DNA from: Burkholderiales bacterium
GTDB taxonomy: Bacteria; Pseudomonadota; Gammaproteobacteria; Burkholderiales; Burkholderiaceae_B
Direction: 5' to 3'
Length of the DNA stretch: 5,464 bases
Assembly (NCBI GenBank): GCA_005788065.1
Contig: SXZD01000254.1
Location: 1-5,464 of the forward strand
The notes under the pieces were generated by a model. That model made no database searches, was not told the DNA's origin, and saw only the letters and a list, made by a program, of their open reading frames with translations. The translations under genes and the position numbers were made by a program. This document shows, one piece after another, positions 1 to 5,464 of the stretch (positions are counted from its first letter, which is position 1; each line of letters starts with the position of its first letter).

Positions 1-90
1 CAGGCCGAGATAGAGGGGCAGTTGCAGCCAGCGACTGAAAAAAATGAGTCGGGGCAGGGCTTTGACCTTGGATTTGTCCGGTTGCGACAT
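1..90 (-). CDS. UPF0114 (TIGR00645) family inner-membrane protein, N-terminal fragment
   Basis: Reading the minus strand from the ATG at 90-88 gives 30 uninterrupted codons to the window edge, starting MSQPDKSKVKALPRL and continuing IFFSRWLQLPLYLGL. The short charged N-terminus followed by the SRWLQLPLYLGL-type start of a first membrane helix is what I recall for the UPF0114/TIGR00645 family (the group of E. coli YqhA), small multi-pass inner-membrane proteins of poorly defined function. The remaining helices lie outside the window, so the rest of the gene cannot be checked. No strong Shine-Dalgarno sequence precedes the ATG (the upstream minus strand reads TTTTCTGCC), so the start rests on family resemblance. 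The gene is divergent from the SDR gene, sharing a 94-bp intergenic region. The family call is from memory of a short conserved segment, so it is likely but not certain. Confidence 0.72.
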   Translation of the reverse strand, partial: MSQPDKSKVKALPRLIFFSRWLQLPLYLGL

Positions 91-173
91 GGCAGAAAAT
101 CTAAAGTTGAGAGTGCTGGCATTCTACCGCATGGCTGTTTCCGTGCGATGATGCCAACCGGTATACACGGGTC

Positions 174-180
174 GGGAGAG
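174..180 (+). promoter_or_regulatory. Ribosome binding site of the SDR gene
   Basis: GGGAGAG lies just upstream of the ATG at 185. Its GGAG core (175-178) is six bases from the start codon, a normal Shine-Dalgarno spacing. This supports 185 as the start, and no other in-frame start nearby is as well placed. Confidence 0.7.
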
Positions 181-184
181 AGAC

Positions 185-970
185 ATGTTCAGCCAGAAAA
201 CCGTATTTGTCGCAGGCGGTACCAGTGGCATCAATCTGGGCATCGCGTTGGCATTTGCCAGGCAGGGTGCAAAAGTGGCGGTGCTGTCGCGCCGTCAGGA
301 AAAAGTGGATGCGGCCGTGGCGCAGTTGCGTGAGGCGGGTGCAACCGAGGTGCTGGGCTTTGCGGCCGATGTGCGTGACTATCCCGGTGTGGTAGCCGCT
401 TTTGCAGCCACACGCACGCAGTTTGGTGAAGTTGATGTGCTGATTTCGGGTGCGGCCGGCAACTTTCTGGCGCCAGCAGTCGGAATGTCGTCCAACGCCT
501 TCAAAAGCGTCATGGATATCGACCTGCTGGGCACCTTCCATGTGATGCGTGCGGCGTATGAGCATCTGAAGAAGCCGGGTGCGAGCGTGATTAACATCAC
601 GGCCGCACAAAGCTGGATGCCCAGTGCATTCCAGGCGCATGTCTGCGCAGCCAAAGCTGGTGTTGATCAACTGACCCGTACCTTGGCCATCGAGTGGGGC
701 CCGGCCGGCATCCGCGTCAATTCAATAGCGCCCGGGCCGATTGAGGGAACTGAAGGTGTTGCCCGTCTGGTGCCGACAGAAAAGTCGCGCGAGGCTTGGA
801 TGCGGTCCATTCCGCTCGCACGTTTCGGACAACTGGAAGACATCAGCAATGCCGCTTTGTGGCTGTCGTCGGGACAGGCCAGCTATGTGACCGGCGTTGT
901 CCTCTCGGTGGATGGCGGGCTGTGCCTGGGCGGGTCCTCGGGCATCACCAGCGCTTTCATGGCGGCATGA
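185..970 (+). CDS. SDR-family oxidoreductase, 2,4-dienoyl-CoA reductase-like
   Basis: This is a 261-residue short-chain dehydrogenase/reductase, the usual length for a classical single-domain SDR and predicted cytoplasmic. The Rossmann glycine motif is GGTSGINLGIA (residues 11-21). The basic pair R36-R37 after strand 2 suggests NADP(H) preference. D62 is the usual adenine-contacting acid, and SGAAGNF (89-95) takes the place of the NNAG motif. The segment around K157, with H152 five residues before it, then EWGPAGIRVNSIAPGP and EGTEG (about 170-191), resembles peroxisomal-type 2,4-dienoyl-CoA reductases (DECR2-like). The classical YxxxK tyrosine is absent, V153 standing at that position, which also fits that subfamily. 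The likely role is NADPH-dependent reduction of a dienoyl- or enoyl-CoA during breakdown of unsaturated fatty acids. The SDR family is certain, while the substrate is inferred from resemblance. It appears monocistronic, followed by a hairpin at 993-1015. Confidence 0.9.
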   Translation: MFSQKTVFVAGGTSGINLGIALAFARQGAKVAVLSRRQEKVDAAVAQLREAGATEVLGFAADVRDYPGVVAAFAATRTQFGEVDVLISGAAGNFLAPAVGMSSNAFKSVMDIDLLGTFHVMRAAYEHLKKPGASVINITAAQSWMPSAFQAHVCAAKAGVDQLTRTLAIEWGPAGIRVNSIAPGPIEGTEGVARLVPTEKSREAWMRSIPLARFGQLEDISNAALWLSSGQASYVTGVVLSVDGGLCLGGSSGITSAFMAA

Positions 971-992
971 CCGGAATGAAGCTCGCGCAGGT

Positions 993-1015
993 CATCCGGA
1001 TCAGGCGTCCGGATG
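993..1015 (+). terminator. Perfect 8-bp hairpin after the SDR gene, possible terminator
   Basis: CATCCGGA (993-1000) and TCCGGATG (1008-1015) are exact reverse complements separated by a 7-base loop, starting 22 bases after the SDR stop codon. The stem is fairly GC-rich, but the sequence after it (GAGTCTTTGG) has only a three-base T run. It is therefore at best a weak intrinsic terminator, or a 3' stabilising structure. Its position directly downstream of the stop and ahead of a separate gene supports a 3'-end role. Confidence 0.45.
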
Positions 1016-1083
1016 GAGTCTTTGGCTAAACCCCGGAACAGGCTCGTCCAACAATCGCTCGAATCCATTTGGCGGCATGGTCT

Positions 1084-1102
1084 GGTATCACCGGTGACTA
1101 CC
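1084..1102. promoter_or_regulatory. Palindrome upstream of the lipoprotein hydrolase, possible operator
   Basis: TCACCGGTGA (1088-1097) is a perfect 10-bp palindrome, flanked by GGTA (1084-1087) and TACC (1099-1102), which extend the symmetry with a one-base offset. It ends 17 bases before the preferred ATG at 1120, where a dimeric regulator could block transcription or initiation. No sigma-70 promoter could be placed confidently around it. Its function is inference from position and symmetry only. Confidence 0.25.
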
Positions 1103-1119
1103 ATTCTTCCGTCTACGCC

Positions 1120-2718
1120 ATGGCATATCTTGCAGGGGTTTCATCCAAGGTTTCTGCACACACCTTCGGCCGCGCCGTATCGACTGCGTCCTTCACGCTG
1201 GCAATGCTGGCACTGGCCGGTTGCGGCGCAGATGCCACTGGTCCGCAGCCCAACGGCACAGCGACTGTGCAGGGATCGGGCACCGCCACTGCTCCGGCAC
1301 AGATCGACATGACTTGCGACAACGCACCCTATCCCTCACAGGAATGGATTGCCTGCGAGCAAGCCAACTTCGCACGCACCGGCGATGCCCTGCGCGAGCA
1401 AGTGTCCTCGCCAGCATTCACGCAGCGTTTCCAGACACAGAGTGCAGCCAATATCCAGTCCTACATGGCCCGCGCCCAGAAAGACAACAGCTGGCTGTCT
1501 CCGCAGTCAGGTAACACCTCCAATACGCCTTTGTGCGCTACCTGGGCACAGCCTTGTGCGGGTGATCCGTTCGCCTACCCCGAAGCAGAGGGTAAAGACG
1601 GAAAGCCTTTCTACACCAATGAAGCGGAAGTCACGCCCGTGGTTTTCTATGACCGCGAATGTGCCCGCATTTCAGGCCGCGTGTGGGCACCGAAAGGCAG
1701 CAAGGCCGGCGATGGCCTGCCCAACATCGTGATCCAGAACGGTTCGGTGCAGGCGCCTGAAACGCTGTACTGGTGGGCCGCACAGATGCTGGTGCGAAAC
1801 AGTTATGTGGTGATGACATTCGACCCGCGCGGTCAGGGCCGCAGCGATCAGCAGACGCCGACGGGACAGCAGGGTAGCAATGCCAACCCGGTGGTGTTCT
1901 GGAACGGCTTGGTCGATGCCATCGATTTTTTCCGCAGCACGCCCAGCAAACCCTATCCGCACAACGTGACCTGCAAGGACACCTATCCCACCCAAACAAC
2001 GGCCTCCAACCCCTTCGTTGAACGCACTGACAAGAAACGCTTGGGAATTGCCGGTCATTCGCTCGGTGGTACGGGTGTGTCTGTCGTTCAGTCATACGGC
2101 GCACAGGGCGCTGAGGCATGGCCGGGAAAAATCGATTCAGCAAACCCCGTGAAAGTGGTGGTGGCATGGGACGGCATTTTCACGGCAGCCAATGGCAGCA
2201 CAGGTAATGCAGGTGGCAACACGCCGGGCGGTACAGGCTCGGGTGGTTCTGCTCCTGCGGTTGTTCCGCGCGTTCCGATTCTGGGTATCAATGGCGAATA
2301 CGGACTGGCTCCGACTCCGTTTACGCAACCGCCCGACCCCAAAAAGACCACGACTAATTTCCGCGAATGGGTAAAAGGCGGTCAGCCGGTGATCGAGATG
2401 ACGATTGCTGGGTCGACGCACTATGAGTTCAGCCTGTTGCCCGATTTTCCGGCCAGCAGTTGGTGTCCGAATGCCGATAGCGGACACTGTTCCGGCGGTT
2501 GGGGCAATGAATTCACCAAGCACTACACACTGGCGTGGTTTGACCGTTGGCTGAAGAAGTCCGGTGAAAAAGGTTTCGATTCTGCGGATGCGCGCCTGCT
2601 GGATGACAACGGCGCCAATGGTCGTGTGAAGATGAGTTTCCGCTACCACTCAGCACGTAACTTCCCGACTCGCAGCGGCTCAGCTCAGGTGTGTGACGAT
2701 ATTCGCAAGGGGTGCTGA
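1120..2718 (+). CDS. Secreted lipoprotein, alpha/beta-hydrolase fold
   Basis: From the ATG at 1120 this is 532 residues. It opens with a lipoprotein signal peptide: a basic n-region (K10, R18), a hydrophobic stretch (about 22-34) and lipobox LAGC with C35. Glycine at +2 fits outer-membrane sorting. The frame stays open to a TTG at 1069, but that would add 17 residues before an already complete signal, and neither start has a clear ribosome binding site. The hydrolase fold is shown by VVMTFDPRGQGRSD (about 230-243) and the nucleophile elbow GHSLGG (S314). The likely catalytic histidine is H434 in GSTHYEFS. The acid is probably E393 (INGEYG) or D351 (AWDG). A Gly/Ser/Asn-rich stretch (about 357-378) sits between these strands. 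Ten cysteines besides C35 suggest disulfides. It is probably an esterase, lipase or peptidase-like enzyme, with substrate unknown. It converges on the kinase gene. Confidence 0.85.
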   Translation: MAYLAGVSSKVSAHTFGRAVSTASFTLAMLALAGCGADATGPQPNGTATVQGSGTATAPAQIDMTCDNAPYPSQEWIACEQANFARTGDALREQVSSPAFTQRFQTQSAANIQSYMARAQKDNSWLSPQSGNTSNTPLCATWAQPCAGDPFAYPEAEGKDGKPFYTNEAEVTPVVFYDRECARISGRVWAPKGSKAGDGLPNIVIQNGSVQAPETLYWWAAQMLVRNSYVVMTFDPRGQGRSDQQTPTGQQGSNANPVVFWNGLVDAIDFFRSTPSKPYPHNVTCKDTYPTQTTASNPFVERTDKKRLGIAGHSLGGTGVSVVQSYGAQGAEAWPGKIDSANPVKVVVAWDGIFTAANGSTGNAGGNTPGGTGSGGSAPAVVPRVPILGINGEYGLAPTPFTQPPDPKKTTTNFREWVKGGQPVIEMTIAGSTHYEFSLLPDFPASSWCPNADSGHCSGGWGNEFTKHYTLAWFDRWLKKSGEKGFDSADARLLDDNGANGRVKMSFRYHSARNFPTRSGSAQVCDDIRKGC

Positions 2719-2742
2719 AGCCGGCCATGCGCGGCTGATCGC

Positions 2743-4365
2743 TCAGGCGTTATTGCTTGAACCGGGTAGGGCTGACGGGCTGGCAAGTGTTGCGTCGGGC
2801 AGTATTTTGACCGGCTCTGCTTTGCCCGGCTCTGCTTTGCCCGGCTCTTTTCCGCTGCCAGTCTGAGCGTTGACTGAGCCAGATGCGTGGGCCGGCGGCA
2901 CCGGACGTGCCTCCGCCTCCGGTGTCTGTTTGGTCACAATGGACGCGTACACCGCTTCATCGCTACCGGGGGCTGTCTGCACAGTACGGGTACGCACCGT
3001 GAACCAGAAGGTTGCACCTTCGCCGCGTGTACTCCAAACACCGGCATCTCCGCCCATCAGTTGCGCGAGTTTTTTCACCACCACCAGACCCAGACCGGTA
3101 CCGGATTGTTGTTTGCCCGAGTTGCGCAGTTGCACGTACTCGGTAAACAGGGTGGCCTGATCGGCTTCGGAGATACCGCAACCCGAATCGATCACTTTGA
3201 AGCGCAGCAAAGCTTCCCCAGTACCTGCGGCGGGCCCCGAAGCTTCTCCCTGCACCTCTACCCGTATGCTGCCTGACGGTGTGAATTTAACTGCATTGCT
3301 TACCAGGTTGTTGAGCATCTGACGCAGGCGCGGTGCATCCAGTTCCAGAGGTTCAGGCGGGGTGTTGATGCAATCGCAACTCAGTGTGAGCCCCTTCGAT
3401 TCTGCCTGCAGTGCGTAGGCATTTTCAATTCCGCTCATCAATTCTGACAGCCGCGTGGGTTCCAGTTTCAACTCGAGTTTGCCGGCATCTATCTTGCTGT
3501 TGTCCAACAGGTTGTTCAGCACTTCGCTCACGTTGCTCAGACTCTGAACGATGGCATTGCGTGCACGGGTCTTTTTTTCTTCGGTTGCCTTGGGGTGGAA
3601 CAGCAACTGCACACCGCTGGCAACACCGTTCAAGGGTGTGCGGATTTCATGCGACAGCATGGCCATGAACTCATCTTTGTATTGCACCAGCATTTGTGTC
3701 TGCTGAACTTCGCTTTCCGCACGGTGCCGGGCATTCTGTTCGGCGTTCATGTCGTTGACGGCATTTTGCACGGCAACCAGATACCGTTCTATCAGCATGT
3801 ATAGCGACAGGCAGATACCGGCATTGATGATGGCGCTCGGTATCAGGAGCGGTGCATTGTGCGCAGTAAACCCGGGTATCCATCCGACAAGCTCAGCCAC
3901 CGTGACGGCAAATATCCAACTGACGCTCAGCACCAGCGCAAGTCGTGCCGGGCCTCTTCCGAGTAGCAGGCCCGCCATCGGAACCAGCAGGAGCGCAATA
4001 TTGTTGGCCGGCGATCTCACACCGCTTCCAACGCGTATTTGATAGACCAGAAGCGCGACCAGAATGAGGGCGCCGATGCTGAAGACAGCCAGATGTATTT
4101 TTTTCTTGTGCAGAAAAACCAGTGACAGTGCGGCAAAGCCGAAACCGCTCAGACTTGCAATGCCACGATTGACATCGTGCCCGGGGGAAGCCGGAAGCAG
4201 CGTGAAAAGCGCAATGGAGCCGCAGAGCACAAAGAAGAACCAGGAAATGACAGCCACCGAACGCTGGGAATGTTTTGGCAAATAGTCTTCGCGCAGCAGT
4301 TTGCCGTCATTCTGACCCTCAGGCTGCCTGTCTTGATGCGCTTCGGTTTTTGATTTCTCAGTCAT
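2743..4365 (-). CDS. Membrane sensor histidine kinase (HisKA/HATPase_c)
   Basis: This is a 540-residue sensor kinase of a two-component system. A polar N-terminus (1-35) precedes about six hydrophobic segments (roughly 36-60, 69-86, 91-110, 121-136, 141-163 and 171-196). A short, probably coiled-coil linker (about 197-230) leads to the HisKA domain, with phosphoacceptor H239 in SHEIRTPLNG. The HATPase_c domain carries the N box (N353 and N357 in NNLVSNAVKF), the DSGCG box (D393) and the glycine box SGTGLGL (421-427), so it looks catalytically intact. There is no PAS, HAMP or receiver domain. After TFWFTV (about 452-457) comes a Pro/Ala/Gly-rich, probably disordered tail to residue 540 that includes a small tandem repeat. 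The signal may be sensed in or near the membrane. No response regulator lies nearby. The start has no clear Shine-Dalgarno sequence, so it is less certain than the rest. Confidence 0.93.
   Translation of the reverse strand: MTEKSKTEAHQDRQPEGQNDGKLLREDYLPKHSQRSVAVISWFFFVLCGSIALFTLLPASPGHDVNRGIASLSGFGFAALSLVFLHKKKIHLAVFSIGALILVALLVYQIRVGSGVRSPANNIALLLVPMAGLLLGRGPARLALVLSVSWIFAVTVAELVGWIPGFTAHNAPLLIPSAIINAGICLSLYMLIERYLVAVQNAVNDMNAEQNARHRAESEVQQTQMLVQYKDEFMAMLSHEIRTPLNGVASGVQLLFHPKATEEKKTRARNAIVQSLSNVSEVLNNLLDNSKIDAGKLELKLEPTRLSELMSGIENAYALQAESKGLTLSCDCINTPPEPLELDAPRLRQMLNNLVSNAVKFTPSGSIRVEVQGEASGPAAGTGEALLRFKVIDSGCGISEADQATLFTEYVQLRNSGKQQSGTGLGLVVVKKLAQLMGGDAGVWSTRGEGATFWFTVRTRTVQTAPGSDEAVYASIVTKQTPEAEARPVPPAHASGSVNAQTGSGKEPGKAEPGKAEPVKILPDATLASPSALPGSSNNA
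2811..2855 (-). repeat. 15-bp tandem repeat in the kinase tail
   Basis: CCGGCTCTGCTTTGC occurs twice in direct succession (2811-2825 and 2826-2840), followed by a degenerate third copy beginning CCGGCTCT (2841-2855). On the coding strand it encodes repeated GKAEP units near residues 505-518 of the kinase, preceded by a KEP variant. The unit is a multiple of three, so copy-number change would keep the frame. Confidence 0.85.
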
Positions 4366-4392
4366 GTTTTCTGATTGTTTTCAGCTTTGGTG

Positions 4393-4419
4393 ACTGTAGC
4401 AGAGTGCTTTTCCCGTCAA
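4393..4419 (-). promoter_or_regulatory. Possible sigma-70 promoter of the kinase gene
   Basis: On the minus strand TTGACG (4419-4414) resembles a -35 box. TACAGT (4398-4393), preceded by TGC, resembles an extended -10 box. The spacer is 15 bp, shorter than the optimum, which an extended -10 can partly offset. Transcription would start near 4386, giving a leader of about 20 bases before the kinase ATG. The strong terminator just upstream means the kinase needs a promoter of its own in this interval. Confidence 0.35.
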
Positions 4420-4489
4420 GTACGGAAAAAGCGCCGAAAGCGATTGCAAACTTGAAAAACTGTGTTTTTGGTGGCGTAACTTTACTGAT

Positions 4490-4520
4490 AAAAAGAAAAA
4501 GGGCGACCGGATGGTCGCCC
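4490..4520 (-). terminator. Rho-independent terminator of the acylase gene
   Basis: On the minus strand GGGCGACC and GGTCGCCC (4520-4501) form a perfect 8-bp GC-rich stem with a 4-base ATCC loop. It is followed at once by TTTTTCTTTTT (4500-4490). The hairpin begins about 26 bases after the acylase stop codon at 4549-4547. This is a classical intrinsic terminator and separates the acylase transcript from the co-directional kinase gene. Confidence 0.92.
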
Positions 4521-4546
4521 CTTCAAGTTGCCGCAAGGGTCGATGC

Positions 4547-5464
4547 TTAGCGCGTCAGAACTGTCTTTGAAATTTGCTGCTGTGCAATTTCCGCATCGGT
4601 GAAGGGCAGGCGCAGCCACTGCTTTTTGCTGTAGGCACGCGTGTAGTCATCATAGTGCGGGCTGGCCGGGTCGGTGCTCTGTGAGTACGTCAACATGGCT
4701 TCAGCAATCGGCAGCGGCTTGGCATCGTTGGTCCAGGTGACGGTCTGGATGTAGCTGTTGCCGTAGGTCACGCCGTATCCGTTTTTGTTCAGGGCATCGG
4801 TTTTGACGATGGTGAAAGCGCCTTCAGGGTCTGTGCCGCCAAACACGGGAATGCGAACCTTGCGGTGTTCATTGGAGAACTGGATGTCGCCAAATGCGCG
4901 CTTGAATCCCAGCCCCGATGCGTTCACCGCTGCAATCGCATCTCCGAACGCAACAGCCATCTGCGGGTTGCGCGCATTGAAGCCGCGCGGCGTGTTCACC
5001 GGGTCGGTTGAAGAGAAGCCGGTGGTCCACAGCGCCGGCAATTGCGACGGAAAGCCGATGGGCAGACCGGCCGGATTGCCGGCGGCACGCTTCCAGAATT
5101 CGCGCCACAGGTGTGCGCCCACCGAATTGAGGTTGGCGCGTCCGTCCCAGTTTTTCAGCACTTCGCACGCTTCTGCGGTTTGCGCCGGTGCGCCATTGGA
5201 GGTGGGAGCGCCGGGCAGTGAACAAATATCGCTCAGTACCGCTGCGCGAGCCAATTTCTCGGAGTGCAGTTGGCTCGACAGTGCGATGTCCTGCAGGTTT
5301 TTCATGCTGAATTTGTTGCCGGGCAAACCGTCTTTGCCTGAAAGGCGGTCGAGCACTTGCGTCATGCACTGGCGGGTGCGCAGGGTGCGCTCGGTATTCT
5401 CATCGCCGATGATGCGTGCAAAACCCGTGATGGGCTGCGCCGGGTTGGTCAGCCAGTAGCTGTC
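4547..5464 (-). CDS. Penicillin acylase family (Ntn-hydrolase) protein, C-terminal part of the beta subunit
   Basis: The minus-strand frame is open from the window's right edge to the TAA at 4549-4547, giving 305 codons. The ATG at 5365 is internal, because the 33 codons before it (DSYWLTNPAQPITGF onwards) are conserved-looking family sequence. Family-typical blocks include NWDGRANLNSVGAHLWREFW (around 105-124 of the fragment), RIPVFGGTDPEGAF (204-217), YGNSYIQTVTW (234-244), SQSTDPASPHYDDYT (261-275) and LPFTDAEI (286-293). These match the aculeacin A/acyl-homoserine-lactone acylase branch better than penicillin G acylase itself. Such enzymes hydrolyse amides of acylated amines, usually after periplasmic export and self-cleavage into two chains. 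The signal peptide, alpha chain, cleavage site and nucleophile are outside the window. Substrate is therefore undetermined, and quorum-signal cleavage is only one possibility. A strong terminator follows. Confidence 0.88.
   Translation of the reverse strand, partial: DSYWLTNPAQPITGFARIIGDENTERTLRTRQCMTQVLDRLSGKDGLPGNKFSMKNLQDIALSSQLHSEKLARAAVLSDICSLPGAPTSNGAPAQTAEACEVLKNWDGRANLNSVGAHLWREFWKRAAGNPAGLPIGFPSQLPALWTTGFSSTDPVNTPRGFNARNPQMAVAFGDAIAAVNASGLGFKRAFGDIQFSNEHRKVRIPVFGGTDPEGAFTIVKTDALNKNGYGVTYGNSYIQTVTWTNDAKPLPIAEAMLTYSQSTDPASPHYDDYTRAYSKKQWLRLPFTDAEIAQQQISKTVLTR

Noticed and set aside
160..168. GGTATACAC as a -10 box for the SDR gene
   Set aside because: No acceptable -35 box lies 16-18 bases upstream, and the implied transcription start would fall on the ribosome binding site.
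101..670. Minus-strand open frame of 189 codons opposite the SDR gene
   Set aside because: It lies antisense to a well-supported SDR gene, has a composition rich in His, Arg and Cys with no recognisable domain, and has no ribosome binding site evidence. It is an effect of codon bias in the real gene.
1631..2649. Several long minus-strand open frames opposite the lipoprotein hydrolase
   Set aside because: The plus strand carries a continuous lipoprotein and hydrolase signature. The minus-strand products are Arg/Pro/His-rich without domains.
2719..2736. AGCCG/CGGCT inverted repeat as a bidirectional terminator
   Set aside because: The stem is only 5 bp with an 8-base loop, and there is no T run on either strand.
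5363..5365. ATG as the start of the acylase gene
   Set aside because: The frame stays open to the window edge, and the 33 upstream codons match conserved acylase sequence (DSYWLTNP and following), so this methionine is internal.
4785..5459. Plus-strand open frame of 224 codons opposite the acylase
   Set aside because: The opposite strand shows clear penicillin acylase family blocks across the whole stretch. The plus-strand translation has no family features and looks like an antisense shadow.
1..5464. Mobile element, CRISPR array, tRNA or phage content
   Set aside because: No transposase-like frames, no spaced direct repeats, no cloverleaf-forming sequence and no phage genes were seen on either strand.

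Overview
This window looks like ordinary chromosomal DNA from a Gram-negative proteobacterium, most likely a betaproteobacterium of the Burkholderiales. The reasons are the moderately high GC judged by eye, an outer-membrane-type lipoprotein signal, a periplasmic-type penicillin acylase homologue, and the first 30 residues of a UPF0114 (TIGR00645) membrane protein of a form I associate with that group. The taxonomic call is inference. No mobile element, CRISPR array, tRNA or rRNA was seen.

Layout, left to right. Positions 1-90 (minus) hold the 5' end of a UPF0114-family inner-membrane protein gene that leaves the window on the left. After a 94-bp divergent intergenic region comes an SDR oxidoreductase (185-970, plus) of the 2,4-dienoyl-CoA reductase-like type, with a good ribosome binding site. 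A perfect 8-bp hairpin (993-1015) follows it. Next is a large predicted secreted lipoprotein with an alpha/beta-hydrolase fold (1120-2718, plus), preceded by a palindrome. It converges, with a 24-bp gap, on an orphan-looking membrane sensor histidine kinase (2743-4365, minus). Upstream of the kinase is an AT-rich intergenic region with a possible promoter and a textbook Rho-independent terminator (4490-4520, minus). That terminator ends a penicillin acylase (Ntn-hydrolase) family gene whose C-terminal 305 codons occupy 4547-5464 (minus) and which enters from beyond the right edge.

How the genes relate. There is no evident multi-gene operon. Each gene appears to be its own transcription unit: UPF0114 and SDR are divergent, hydrolase and kinase are convergent, and acylase and kinase are co-directional but separated by a strong terminator. 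The SDR probably serves as an auxiliary enzyme of unsaturated fatty acyl-CoA breakdown. The lipoprotein hydrolase and the acylase are both predicted to act outside the cytoplasm on ester or amide substrates that cannot be named from sequence. The kinase has six predicted membrane segments, HisKA and HATPase_c domains, and an unusual Pro/Ala/Gly-rich tail with a small tandem repeat, but no response regulator lies in the window. I see no convincing undescribed system. The points most worth a second look are the missing SDR tyrosine, the cysteine-rich hydrolase with a Gly/Ser-rich insert, and the kinase tail.
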